Origin: JANDLT01 sp041743485
GTDB taxonomy: Bacteria > Acidobacteriota > Blastocatellia > Pyrinomonadales > Pyrinomonadaceae
Length of the DNA: 64,000 nucleotides
Direction of reading: 5' to 3'
NCBI GenBank assembly: GCA_041743485.1
Contig: JBGTMR010000184.1
Location: 1-64,000 of the forward strand
Positions within the stretch are counted from its first letter, which is position 1. Every line of letters starts with the position of its first letter. A program made the translations under genes and the position numbers. Positions 53,542-63,342 of this stretch are shown here, one piece after another. The notes beneath the pieces were generated by a model. It did no database searches. It was given only the letters and a program-made list of their open reading frames with translations, and was not told the origin of the DNA.

Positions 53542-54855
53542 TTAACGCCCGGAGCGGCTGCCCGCAGCGGCGGGTGACAGAAGCGCGAGTTTTTCGCGCG
53601 CCGATTTCGCGGATGCCGCCAATGGGTTGAGATTGACCGACTGCCGCAGATGGAGTTCAGCTTTGATGGGATCGTTCGACTTCAAAAATATCGAACCGGC
53701 GTGATACAGAAAGTCTGCGTCGCGCACGCCGACGGCGAGTATCTTTTCCATTTGACGACGAGCTTCGGGGTAGTCTCCGTTGACATAGAGTGACCACGCG
53801 AATGCGTCGAGGGTATGCACATCTTGACGGCGGGCGACTTCGATACGCGCGATGCCGAGTGCTTCCACAGGCTTTCGCGCGTGGTCGGCATAATAGAAAA
53901 TCAGTTCGCGGTTGGCGTTGTCGGCGTCGTCCTTTAGGGCGCGTGCCTGCTTTTCAAATTCGACATAGAGACGGTTCGATTCTTCAAGCTGTCCGGCTTG
54001 TTCGAGGGCGTTTGCCAGTGCGTACAGATTGCGCGGATGAGGCGCGGTGCGGTTCACCTGACGCCGCAGTTCGACGGCTTCGGCATGTCGTTGTTGAGCG
54101 GAGCGGACGCCCGCGAGGTCGGCTAGCGCGTAGTTATATTCGGGGAGCAGTCCGAGAGCTTGACGCAGTAATTTCTCGGCTGAGTTTGAGTCTCCGGTCG
54201 AGAGCGACAAGCGCGCGGCTTGCGTCAGCAATCGCGCGCGCTCTTCCGTTTCGCCGAACAGCGTCGCCTCATAAGCCGCGTACAGCATCTCCGACGCTCC
54301 CGCCGTGTCACCGAAAACTTCCCTCAAACGCGCGATGCGCGTGAGACCCTGCGCTCCGGCGTGGCGTAGGTCGAGCATCCACTGCACGGCATCTTCGGCT
54401 TCCTTGTAGTTGCCGAGTTCAATGGCGGCATCGGCGATAAAGCCGTACACGGAGATGTCGTCGGGAAGCCGCGTGTTGAGTTTCTTCGCCAACGTCAGAG
54501 CTTTGGCGAATTCGTGTTTGCCGAGCAGAATCTGAACCTGAATTTTTTGCGCCCCGTTGTTATCGGGAGCTAAACGAAAAGAGTTTTGAAGCGATGCTTC
54601 GGCTTGGCGGTAGTAAAACGGGTCGGCGGTTTCACGCGCGCGGCGTGCGAACGCGGACGCTAATTCATTATGGTATTCGACGTGTTCGGGATTTTTGCGG
54701 ACGGCATTTTGCGCCGAAGCTATTTTTTGCAGAGTCGGCGAGAGCGGCTTATCAGCTTGGATTGGGGCAGATGATAATTGCGCGGAGACGCCGAGCGTCA
54801 ACAGAAGAATGAGTGAAGCCGCCGCTATTGGAATTTTTGTCATCGGGTAAGTCAC
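53542..54855 (-). CDS. Secreted TPR protein
   Basis: This 437-residue protein has a cleavable signal (IPIAAASLILLLTLGVSAQ) and about ten TPR units (GKHEFAKALTLAKKLNTRLP; GNYKEAEDAVQWMLDLRHAG; GDSNSAEKLLRQALGLLPEY). Paralogue of the gene at 52176 with the anchor replaced by a signal peptide. Follows the DUF4331 gene by 96 bases. Probably a periplasmic protein-protein scaffold. Confidence 0.9.
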   Translation of the reverse strand: MTYPMTKIPIAAASLILLLTLGVSAQLSSAPIQADKPLSPTLQKIASAQNAVRKNPEHVEYHNELASAFARRARETADPFYYRQAEASLQNSFRLAPDNNGAQKIQVQILLGKHEFAKALTLAKKLNTRLPDDISVYGFIADAAIELGNYKEAEDAVQWMLDLRHAGAQGLTRIARLREVFGDTAGASEMLYAAYEATLFGETEERARLLTQAARLSLSTGDSNSAEKLLRQALGLLPEYNYALADLAGVRSAQQRHAEAVELRRQVNRTAPHPRNLYALANALEQAGQLEESNRLYVEFEKQARALKDDADNANRELIFYYADHARKPVEALGIARIEVARRQDVHTLDAFAWSLYVNGDYPEARRQMEKILAVGVRDADFLYHAGSIFLKSNDPIKAELHLRQSVNLNPLAASAKSAREKLALLSPAAAGSRSGR

Positions 54856-54951
54856 CGGGAAAGTTGAGGTGTGCGGTCATGTTCCTTGCGGGACATGACC
54901 GCACGATTGCAAACGTGTGTAGAGAACCGGGCATCGTTGCAAACTCGATGG

Positions 54952-56688
54952 TTACGGGTTTTCGTCGGGAGGCGTGCAGGGAGCACCGTTGCCCATCGTG
55001 CAGCCCGGCTCGCCGGGATCAATGTGTCGGCTGTTGCGCCCGTCGTGCGCGAACCACACATATGGGAACGTCTCAAATTGAGGCGTGTCGTTGACGTTCA
55101 CGGCATCGCCGAGAATGTTGTTTGGCGGGATGTTGAACGCGGGATTAAAGACTCCGGCGGTCAACCGCAAAGTGATGTCGGTGACATCATCGGTTACGCG
55201 GCGACCGTTCGGATAGCCCGCCGGATCGCGGCGTGTTCCGAGACCGACCAACCCCAAGCGACTCCTCGTCGCCACGGGTGTCGGCGGTACGCCGGTGTTA
55301 AGTCGCAGCAAGTCCGCGATTGGTCCGACAGGTGTACCGGGCGCGGCAATCGGTGGTAAATACTGGTAAAGCGGTCGCAAATCATCGCGCGGCGGGTCTG
55401 GGACTCTGATCACCGGAACCTGCGCGTTGAGTTGGCGCGCGAGATAAGGATCGAAGAAGAAACGGCTGAACCGTTCATCGCTTCTCGGCTCGCTGACGCT
55501 GAACACATCCTTGAATCCCGTGCCGACGAACAATTCGTTGGTCAAGGCATTAGCCATGCGCGCCACCTGACGGAATTGACCGTTGGTGTTCTGGTTCTGG
55601 AAACGCGATGCTTCTTCAAACGTCAATCCCCGATTGCCGTTTCCAAAGCTGTTGCCGTTGCCGTTGTTATCGAATGTACGGCGGATTGTTACCTGTTGCC
55701 GGGAAGTCGTACCCCATGAACCGATGGTGGCTGCCGGACTGGTAGCAGGTTCTCTGCGCCCCGTGCGCGTCAGCATCGTAATCGGGACTTCGATGGCGAT
55801 GACGTTGACGTTGTAACCGGAGACATCCTCTTGGTTGATGTTGATGTTGTCGTTGTTGTCTATTTCGGCTTGGGCGGCGAGTCCGGCGGCGCGTAGATTG
55901 CCCGTGTCGAATGCCGCGCCCAAGTCAATCCAGAAAGGATCGTCAACTGTACCGGCAAACACACGGACGCCGTTGTCCAGATTGTTAGTAGCCTGCTGAA
56001 ACAGACCACCCGGAGCTTCATATGTAGGCATAGTGCGTGGACCGACGTTCGAGGGAAGGGCAATCAATCGCCTATTGCCCGTCAAGTCGGTTTGATTATT
56101 GCCATTACCGTTGCCGTTGTTACCGTTATTGCCATTACCGTTGCCGTTGTTGCCGTTGCCGCGCAACATCGTCACCGAGTAGGTCTGGCGTAGGAAGATG
56201 CCTTCGGAACCGGGTCCGTCGAGGGCGGTGACGGCGGGCGGAACTATCGGCGTGCCGGGAGGCGCGCCTGCCGGACCGCCCGGAGGCGCATTGACACCCT
56301 GTCCCTGTCCGAAGGGCGTGGAGTAGATGCCTTCGGCGATGCGCTGTGGAATCTGCGGCGGCAAGCGGATTTCGGTTTGGAAGCGAAATTGAAACGTCAC
56401 GTCTTCGATGGCATCCTGATTGTTGTCAATCTTGATTTCATAAAGGATGTTCGGATCGAAGGGAAAATAATTGGGACCGTTGGAAGGCTCCAACAGTGGG
56501 TCAACGTTTAGCAGAAACGTCACCTTACTCGGATCGTCGTAACTGACAAACGAAAAATAATCGGTGATGTCAGCCAAACGGTCGAGCGCAGTAATCGGTG
56601 CTTCGCGGTGATTGGCAGCGAAACTCACGTTCGGCGCGAGCAGCATCGCCGCTATCGTCAGTGCGACGAAAGCTTTGAATCTTTTCAT
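54952..56688 (-). CDS. DUF4331 family secreted protein with Asn-Gly repeat
   Basis: This 578-residue protein has a signal peptide (AFVALTIAAMLLAPNVSFA) and the family start ANHREAPITALDRLADITDY, then ILYEIKIDNNQDAIEDVTFQF. A low-complexity stretch of Asn and Gly (GNGNNGNGNGNNGNN) lies at about 175-198. It is divergent from the protein at 42408. GAGGAGAAGCAC before the ATG. First gene of a three-gene minus-strand unit with two TPR proteins. Confidence 0.92.
   Translation of the reverse strand: MKRFKAFVALTIAAMLLAPNVSFAANHREAPITALDRLADITDYFSFVSYDDPSKVTFLLNVDPLLEPSNGPNYFPFDPNILYEIKIDNNQDAIEDVTFQFRFQTEIRLPPQIPQRIAEGIYSTPFGQGQGVNAPPGGPAGAPPGTPIVPPAVTALDGPGSEGIFLRQTYSVTMLRGNGNNGNGNGNNGNNGNGNGNNQTDLTGNRRLIALPSNVGPRTMPTYEAPGGLFQQATNNLDNGVRVFAGTVDDPFWIDLGAAFDTGNLRAAGLAAQAEIDNNDNININQEDVSGYNVNVIAIEVPITMLTRTGRREPATSPAATIGSWGTTSRQQVTIRRTFDNNGNGNSFGNGNRGLTFEEASRFQNQNTNGQFRQVARMANALTNELFVGTGFKDVFSVSEPRSDERFSRFFFDPYLARQLNAQVPVIRVPDPPRDDLRPLYQYLPPIAAPGTPVGPIADLLRLNTGVPPTPVATRSRLGLVGLGTRRDPAGYPNGRRVTDDVTDITLRLTAGVFNPAFNIPPNNILGDAVNVNDTPQFETFPYVWFAHDGRNSRHIDPGEPGCTMGNGAPCTPPDENP
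56096..56155. repeat. 30-bp tandem repeat coding for (NG)n
   Basis: TTATTGCCATTACCGTTGCC starts at 56096 and again at 56126, inside the DUF4331 gene. The units encode the Asn-Gly tract. Period 30 with a shorter 6-bp sub-period; expected to vary between strains. Confidence 0.85.
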
Positions 56689-56980
56689 GTGCTTCTCCTC
56701 GTCAAGTTTTTTTGGGAGCGTTAATGAAGATTGCTAAATTAGCGATCACTGCTCAAAGAACGCTGCCGATAATCCCAACGGTCATCGCGCTTCAAACACA
56801 GTTCTACCGTCAGTATTCACATACCGGTGCAAGCTAAATCAACAATGTCGGCTACTGATATATCATGCCTCCTTGCCAAGTTATTCCCGCAGCACTCCGG
56901 TATGTTCGCAATTTGAAACCGTGCGTCCCGTTTTTGCTTCGTAACAAATCATCCGCGCTTCAAGTGCGCCTTCCGCGTCT
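56689..56980. other. Intergenic region upstream of the minus-strand DUF4331 operon
   Basis: About 290 bases with no coding frame. It should hold the promoter of the DUF4331 operon; I see none with confidence. Confidence 0.5.
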
Positions 56981-57095
56981 TCATTGACGCGCACATAATT
57001 TAATCTGTAGGGGAACTTCGCTTCGCAAGTCTTCGAGAGTCAATGTTGCGGCTTCGCCGAGTTCGACGTAGCGCGTCCACGATCCGGTGTTGAGG
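56981..57095 (-). pseudogene. Metallophosphoesterase-like C-terminal fragment cut by IS3
   Basis: The minus strand reads LNTGSWTRYVELGEAATLTL and ends ...SEVPLQIKLCARQ-stop. NTGSWTRY matches the end of calcineurin-like phosphoesterases (NTGTWT). The frame is cut exactly at the end of an IS3 remnant at 57096; the rest of the gene is not in the window. Confidence 0.55.
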
Positions 57096-57365
57096 GAGGT
57101 GGTTTAATTATTTAGGACACAAAACTCTCGCTAGAATAGAGCGATGAGAAAATACGACGAAGAATATAAACAAGCAGCCGTCAAGAAAATACACGACGGT
57201 CAATCGGTGGCAAGCGTCGCACGCGAGTTAGGCGTGGCGGGGTAGTTTATTGCATAACTGGAAACGACTGGTGAGCGAAAGCAGATCAGACGCCGACAAG
57301 GAAACGCTTTCACCGAAGGAAGCGGATTCGGGAACTGGAGATGGAACGCGACATCCTAAAGAAGT
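57096..57365 (+). mobile_element. IS3-family remnant (second copy)
   Basis: The end GAGGTGGTTTAATTATTTAG and the orfA start MRKYDEEYKQAAVKKIHDG match the IS3 at 35187-36413. orfA stops early after ELGVAG (as in the other copy), then resumes in another frame to ELEMERDILKK at about 57360. orfB is absent because another element follows. Confidence 0.82.
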
Positions 57366-58128
57366 GTATGGCTCCGCCGTCCGGGTCAAGCACAGTACGA
57401 ACGATGTAGCACAAGGTGGGACGGACGGCAGCGTGAGTTGGTATGGAGTTCGACACACGCGAGGACGGTGCGAGGAATGCAAGTTGTGTTGCTGATATGG
57501 ACGGATGGGCGCGTGAAAGTTCCACTTGGGCTAAGGCTGTGGCGCAAGGGCGGAGCGTCAAAGGTCGAACTTCGCCGCGCAGCTGTGAGGCGAAGCCGGA
57601 AGGCGCGGAATCTGCCCGGAATATGTGCTTTTTGATAGTTGGTACGCGGCGGGCGCGATCCTTCATCTGCTTGACGGACTTGGTTAGAAGTATTTTGCGC
57701 GCCTTAAAAGTAACCGCCTCTTCGACGGGCAGGCAGTGCGCGAAGCGTGGCGGCATCGGTTTGGGGGCGCGTTTGGAAGATTGCGGAAAATCAATTATGA
57801 AGTGTGCGTGGGCAAAGACGGGCGACGCTACTTTGTCTCCAACGACACTCAACTTTCCTCACCCAAGCTCAAGGCGCACTATCGCATCAGGCAGCAGCTT
57901 GAAGAGGTCTTCCGCTTACTCAAACAAGAGTTCGGCTGGAGCCAAAGCAGCGCACAGAAAGCACGGGCGCAAGTCGCACACCTACATCTCGGACTTTACG
58001 CCCTATGTATCACGCAAGCCGAAGCACTAAAGAATGGGCAGACGATCTATGCTTTCAAGCATTCCTTATTTCGTCTGCCCATTCCAGAACATCTCGTGCA
58101 GTTAGAGCATTTGCCGCTCGCTGCGTAA
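57366..58128 (+). pseudogene. IS4-like transposase, frameshifted
   Basis: Recognisable pieces lie in order: LVWSSTHARTVRGMQVVLLI with WTDGRVKVPLGLRLWRKGG (57430-57560), then in another frame FDSWYAAGAILHLLDGLG, a TAG where a Trp is expected, KYFARLKSNRLFDGQ, and finally RIRQQLEEVFRLLKQEFGWS to the stop at 58128. At least one frameshift and one nonsense change. The N-terminal part with the first Asp is missing or unclear. Confidence 0.8.
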
Positions 58129-58185
58129 TTTCAGTGTTTGTTGTCCGCGTCATGTGAGTTCGGTGATTCAACCTAACCCACGTTT

Positions 58186-58232
58186 GGCGAGGCGAGGTCG
58201 CGGAGTAATCCCCGCCGCGACCTCGCCTCGCC
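58186..58232. repeat. Perfect GC-rich palindrome
   Basis: GGCGAGGCGAGGTCGCGG (58186-58203) and its exact complement (58215-58232) are 18-bp arms with an 11-nt loop; a further CCGGC-tccg-GCCGG hairpin follows at once. It may be a REP-like repeat or the relic of a terminator. Confidence 0.85.
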
Positions 58233-58314
58233 GGCTCCGCCGGCTGTTCAACTCGTCCGAAGACGCTTGTGGCAACGAAAAGCTCGTTGCCCATCCAACA
58301 AGTTCAACTCTTTC

Positions 58315-58398
58315 CTACGACGTGCGTTTGGCTCCGACGACGCGGTTATTGCCGTCGAAGTCGGTGAAGGTGAACCCGGCGAAGTCTTCGCTATAAGT
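58315..58398 (-). pseudogene. Short coding remnant cut by the IS701-like element
   Basis: The minus strand reads YSEDFAGFTFTDFDGNNRVV then GAKRTS-stop, protein-like in composition and cut exactly at the IS end at 58399. Family not recognised. Confidence 0.35.
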
Positions 58399-59476
58399 AT
58401 AGGACTTACGCAGAAAGCTAAAAATGCTGATAATTAGCGCATGGTTATTAACACCCGACCGGCGCGCTTAGATTATTGTCAGTATCTGGTGAGCAGCCAG
58501 ATCAATTACACCCTGACGAGCTTTGCAGAGCATTCGCGCAAGTTTAGTCACGACCAACTCAACCGCCATTTACGCGATGACAAATTGTCCCCACGCCTCG
58601 TCTGGGAACAAACCAAAGAGCACCTCATTGCATCGCCTAATGGCTTTCTTATCTTTGACGACACGGTTGCCGATAAGAACCACTCACGCGCCATCGAGTT
58701 GGTGCGCCGTCAGTGGAGCGGCAACACCCATTCAGTGATTCGTGGCATTGGCATCGTCACTTGCATTTATGTTAATCCTGAAACAAATCAGTTTTGGCTC
58801 ATTGACTATCGTATCTTTGCTCCTGACGAGGATGGCAAAACCAAACTCGATCATGCCAAAGAGATGTTCGATTTGGCAATTCATAGTAAAGAGCTTGAGT
58901 TTCGCTGTGTGTTGATGGATACGTGGTACGCAACCCGTCAATTCATGCTCCATATTGAGCGAAATGGCAAAATCTACTACTGTCCGCTGCAAGCTAATCG
59001 GCAGGTAGATGAAGGTGAGGGGACAGTTATCAATTACCAACGCGCTGATTCTTTGAGTTGGAGCGAACACGAGAAAGCGCACGGCAAGAATGTCCATGTC
59101 AAAGACTTTCCCAAAGGGCATCGCCTCGAACTGTTCCGGCTCGTGGTCTCAAAAGATCGCACGGATTATGTCGTGACCAACGACACCACTCAACACTCGA
59201 CCGATGACACACAAGAGGTGTGTGCCGTTCGTTGGAAGATTGAGCAGTTACACCGCGAAGTCAAACAGGTGAGCGGTCTTGAGAGTTGCCAATGCCGAGT
59301 GGGAAGAATCCAACGCAATCATATCGCGTGTGCGCTGTTGGTGTGGTGTCGGTTCAAAGAACTAGCTTATGAGACGGGCAGAACGGTTTATCAAATCAAG
59401 TTCGGTCAGTTGAGTGATTACTTGATTGGGCAGCTAAAATCTCCGTCTGTCAAAATGGCTCTTGCGTAAGTCCTAT
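58399..59476 (+). mobile_element. IS701-like insertion sequence
   Basis: ATAGGACTTACGCA (58399-58412) and TGCGTAAGTCCTAT (59463-59476) are perfect 14-bp ends, extending imperfectly to about 25 bp. One intact transposase gene. No clear target duplication. It sits inside an older IS481-family copy. Confidence 0.88.
58441..59469 (+). CDS. IS701-like DDE transposase
   Basis: This 342-residue protein has FLIFDDTVADKNHSRAIELV with the first Asp, LMDTWYATRQF with the second Asp, and WKIEQLHREVKQVSGLESCQ with the catalytic Glu in the YREK-like block. The frame is intact and the ends are present, so it may still be mobile. The stop overlaps the right terminal repeat. Confidence 0.88.
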   Translation: MVINTRPARLDYCQYLVSSQINYTLTSFAEHSRKFSHDQLNRHLRDDKLSPRLVWEQTKEHLIASPNGFLIFDDTVADKNHSRAIELVRRQWSGNTHSVIRGIGIVTCIYVNPETNQFWLIDYRIFAPDEDGKTKLDHAKEMFDLAIHSKELEFRCVLMDTWYATRQFMLHIERNGKIYYCPLQANRQVDEGEGTVINYQRADSLSWSEHEKAHGKNVHVKDFPKGHRLELFRLVVSKDRTDYVVTNDTTQHSTDDTQEVCAVRWKIEQLHREVKQVSGLESCQCRVGRIQRNHIACALLVWCRFKELAYETGRTVYQIKFGQLSDYLIGQLKSPSVKMALA

Positions 59477-60037
59477 CCTATCGGCTACTTTCATATCGAC
59501 ATTGCTGAAGTTTGCACCGAGCAGGGGCGGCTCTATCTGTTTGTCGCCATTGACCGCACGTCCAAATTCGTTTATGCCGAACTACATGCCGATCAAACTC
59601 GCGCGACCGCCTGTCAGTTTTTGCGTCAGTTGATCGCTGCCGTGCCTTATCACATTCACACTATTCTCACCGACAACGGCATCCAGTTTACCAATCGCTT
59701 GAAGGATAAATGGGCATTCAAGCATCTATTCGACCGCATTTGTGAAGAACATAAGATCGAACACCGGCTGACGAAAATCAATCATCCATGGACTAATGGA
59801 CAAGTCGAGCGAATGAACCGAACCATCAAAGAAGCGACGGTCAAAGGCTACCACTACGAAACGCATCAGCAACTAAAAGAACATCCCTCGCAATTTCTGA
59901 TGGCTTATAACTTTGCCAAGCGTCTCAAGACTTTGAAGGGACTGACGCCATATGAGCAAATCAGCAGATGGTGGCAAAAGGAGCCAGGACGCTTTAAGCT
60001 TAATTTACACCATCACACTATGGGACTAAACACCTAG
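59477..60037 (+). pseudogene. IS481-family transposase C-terminal half
   Basis: An rve integrase core: YFHIDIAEVCTEQGRLYLFV (first Asp), ILTDNGIQFTNR (second Asp), NHPWTNGQVERMNRTIKEAT (Glu) and the tail AYNFAKRLKTLKGLTPYE. The HTH half is missing; its place is taken by the IS701-like element at 58399-59476. Apparent starts near 59462 lie in that element. Confidence 0.85.
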
Positions 60038-61526
60038 TACCATTGCTGGCAACATTCAGACATCTGCTCATGGCAAGTCCAAGGGTCTGCGCCGAACTCC
60101 ACGTACTGCGCTTCGTGGTAACCGATGTAGCTCCATGTATGCTCCGACCCAACACCCGGAATAATACAATCGATTGCGAGAGGCGCAATCGCTATGCAAG
60201 CCGGATCGGCACAACCCAATGGTGAACTACGGCAGCATGAATCATGTGCTTTCGCTCCGAGAGTAACTTTACCGCTTGCTGTATGTACAGCAGTTCCCCG
60301 GTAAGTGACTGGATTTACTGATTCTTCTTCGCATCTCTCTAGGCACACCACTTCCATTGCCGGATTCCGGTATCCTTCCCGGCAGCTTGTCGGTCCGTAT
60401 TCAATGTTCGGCGTGCCAACCCACTCGTGCCTCCAATTGCCGCACCCACCACCGCATCGCCCGAAGCAGTCGCCAACCTGCGCCCCGTCATCCTTCGGCT
60501 TGACCACGCCGTCCTGCAAGCCTTTATGTGTTAGAGCCGCAGCGTGTGCATCGTCATCGCCGCCGTGTGCCGGGGGGCGTGCGTAGTTATGTGACAGAGA
60601 GAGTCGCGGCGACAAACTTTTAACGACGTAGCCACCCTGCTGACTAAGTTGGTAATCAGGTGTGTCAACATACATGCATTGGAAACGCTCGCAGTCTATC
60701 GGTTGAGGAATCAGCGGCGGATGTTCCGCGCGAGCCACATTAACTGCTGGAGATTTATCTATGCTTAAGAGACTGCGGCGCTTCTTGCCGAGTTGCCGCG
60801 CCCTTTTAAGTTCGCCGCCGCCATACTCGCTGATCGCCGGCGTAGCGTAGAAGGTCTGCATCGCTTGGTACGGGACTTCCAGCCCGCGCCGCTCTATCTC
60901 CAAGTCGTCGCCCGGCGCGAACATGACGAGGTACAACGCGAGTTTGTGAATCAGTTCACCGTGCGGTGAGGCGGCAAGTTGACCCATCGCATCCGCGACA
61001 GGTCCATGCATCTCTTCATAGATGAAGCCGTTAACCCACAGCGTCGGCACGGGTTCGGTCGTGTCTCGCCCGTGAGGGGGTGTGCAACCGGAGCGCGCTC
61101 CGCTTCGGCATACTCGATGAGGATCACGCCATTTTGATTCATGATGCGCGCCTTGAGATGATCGCCGACGCGCTTAGAAGTGAAGGTGATTTTTGCGCCG
61201 GAAGTTTTATCAACCATAAAGCCGGCAATGCCGCGATGCGAGATGGCGGCGGTGAGAAAGAAGGAAAGCCGTGAGCGCAGCGACTTAACCTGTTGGGTAA
61301 GCGAGATTAACTCAGTGACTTTCGTTTGAGCTTGCCGCAATGGGGCGTTGGACTTCTCGCGCGCATCTGCGCGCGCGCGCATGATGTCGGCAGGGGAAAG
61401 TTTTTCTATGACAGGGTTAGATTTGTCTTGAGCGGCATTTTGCGCTTCGACAATCCATCTTTCGCCGCACACAATCAGCACAAGTGCCAACAACAGCATC
61501 GTGCATTTGAGGGTTGTTCTCCCCAT
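60034..61526 (-). pseudogene. Secreted Cys-rich protein with a frameshift
   Basis: From ATG 61526 (AAGGAG in front) a signal peptide (CTMLLLALVLIVCGERWIVEA) leads into SNPVIEKLSPADIMRARADA and FMVDKTSGAKITFTSKRVGD. The frame shifts by -1 near 61050 (RPNP then VPTLWVNGFIYEEMHGPVAD), and continues for 330 residues. The second half has about 18 Cys in clusters (CFGRCGGGCGNW; CCRSSPLGC; CHEQMSECCQQWY). A single base would restore about 490 residues. The stop adjoins the IS481 remnant, so the C-terminus may be cut. No family recognised. Confidence 0.65.
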
Positions 61527-61735
61527 GACTATCTCCTTAAGGTTCCCGCCCCCGTTTCTGTACACAAAGTACCGCTGAATCGAGGGCAGTGTGGGTTGTA
61601 GAGTGTTTCAGGTGAAAGCGACAAATACACGGGATGCTATCTCTTTAGCAGCGGGACGGCAGAGAGAGAGAACACGCACGAGTGTCGCATGAGATGTTAA
61701 TCGCTCTTTCGAGCGAAGAAGAAAGGCTCTTTTGA

Positions 61736-62275
61736 ATGAAACTAAAGATTCACACCACCGAACAGATTATCGCCAGACTGCGCGAAGTCGAACGCTTCCA
61801 ATCCGAAGGACAAAGTGTTGCTGAAGCGTGCAAACAGATTGCCGTTAGCCAACACACATTTTACAAGTGGCGCAAACGCTTCGGCACGATGCAAGAATCG
61901 GAAGCCAAACGCCTGAAGGACTTGGAACGCGAGAATGGACACCTCAAGAAACTGGTTGCCGATTTATCACTTGATAACCTGATGTTAAAAGAGGTGGCGC
62001 AGGGAAAGTGTCTCGCGCCCGACGCGACGGCGGCGGGTGGTCAAAACCTTGCAAGCGAAGTTTGCAGTCTCACAGCGGCGGGCGTGTCGCGTGGTCGGGC
62101 AAAGCCGAGCGAGCCATCGCTATGTGGCGAAGACGAGTGATGAACCGCACGCGCTTGACCACACGCCTCCGCGCGCCTCGCCGCCCGCCATCCACGCTAT
62201 GGCTATCGGAGAATCTCTGCCCTTTTGCGAATGGAAGGCTGGAGGGTGAATCGTAAAAGAGTGCAAAGAATATGG
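61736..62275 (+). mobile_element. IS3-family remnant, different group
   Basis: orfA (61736 on: MKLKIHTTEQIIARLREVER; SQHTFYKWRKRFG; KKLVADLSLDNLMLKEVAQG) is followed in a shifted frame by the start of orfB (TLQAKFAVSQRRACRVVGQS; then RMEGWRVNRKRVQRIW after further shifts). It breaks off at about 62275 before the rve core, where a beta-propeller fragment begins on the other strand. Confidence 0.85.
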
Positions 62276-62289
62276 CGCATCACGCTTGG

Positions 62290-63342
62290 CGCGGCGTTCG
62301 AGGGTGTGGTGGACTGACCAAAGCGAAACAGGAACAAATCACTGTTGCCGTTAGTGTCGTTGGCAACTAAGTTCGTAGCGAGACTTGAGAAGACGACGCT
62401 CGTGCCGTCAAGACTGATGCGCGGTCTAAGCGACGGTTTGTTGCCGCTATCCCCATCGGGGGTGACGCTGGCGAGTACGGTCTTGCCCGCTTGCAAGTCG
62501 CGCACATAGATGTCAAGCGATTCGGTGTAGAACGCGATACGCTGCCCGTCGGCACTAATTGACGGCGTGTAGAAAAGTGCCGTGCCAATCGGATAACCGG
62601 AGTTGCCGCCGCTGACGATTGAAGTGGTATTGGTTTCCAAGTTGCGCGCGAAGATGTCCGTCCGGTCGTTGAAGTCGTTCGGAACGAGGTTATTAACCGA
62701 ACTCTTGAAGATGACGATGCGTCCATCGCCGCTGATCGCCGAACCGCTCGCGCTGACGTAGCCGGTCGGCTCGCCCGTCACACTGCGGCTGACGAGGCGT
62801 GTCGTGTTCGTCAGTAGGTCGCGCACATAGACTTCATTGCGATTACGCACGCTATCGGTAGTCAGGTCACTGGCGATGCTCTCAAATGACACATAACGTC
62901 CGTCGGAACTGATACTTGGCTGGCTGCTTCTTTGGTCGGCACTGCCCGTCCCTGTGCGGTTGATGGAAACAAATGTGGTGGTGTTGGTTATAAGGTCGTG
63001 AACAAAGATGTCGTCGGTGTTGTTCGTATCGCTCAGGTTCGGTACGAGGTCGCTGGCGTAACTGTTGAAAACGATGAAGCGTCCGTCGGTACTCGTCGCC
63101 GCCTGACCCGAAGAGTAACTACCTAGCAAATAAGTCTTTCCGGTGTCGAGGTTGCGGGCGAACATTCCGCCTCTGCCGCTGGCGACGAGGTTGCTGGCTC
63201 CGCTCTCGAAGACGACGACGCGCCCGTTGGGACTAAAGGCGCGCACGACCGTGCCGCCGCCGTTGGCTCCGCCCGTGCCATCGACATTGACGGTGACGAG
63301 TGTGGTCGTGTTCGTCTGCAAATCGCGGACGAACAAATTCGA
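62290..63342 (-). pseudogene. PD40/TolB-like beta-propeller fragment cut at both ends
   Basis: About 350 residues of WD40-like repeats of about 50 residues, each with SxDGRxVxF and DIFVRDLxTNTT (e.g. SISSDGRYVSFESIASDLTT; DIFARNLETNTTSIVSGGNS). Such proteins are secreted. The N-terminal side runs into an IS630 end at about 63343, the C-terminal side into an IS3 remnant at about 62275-62290. Confidence 0.8.
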
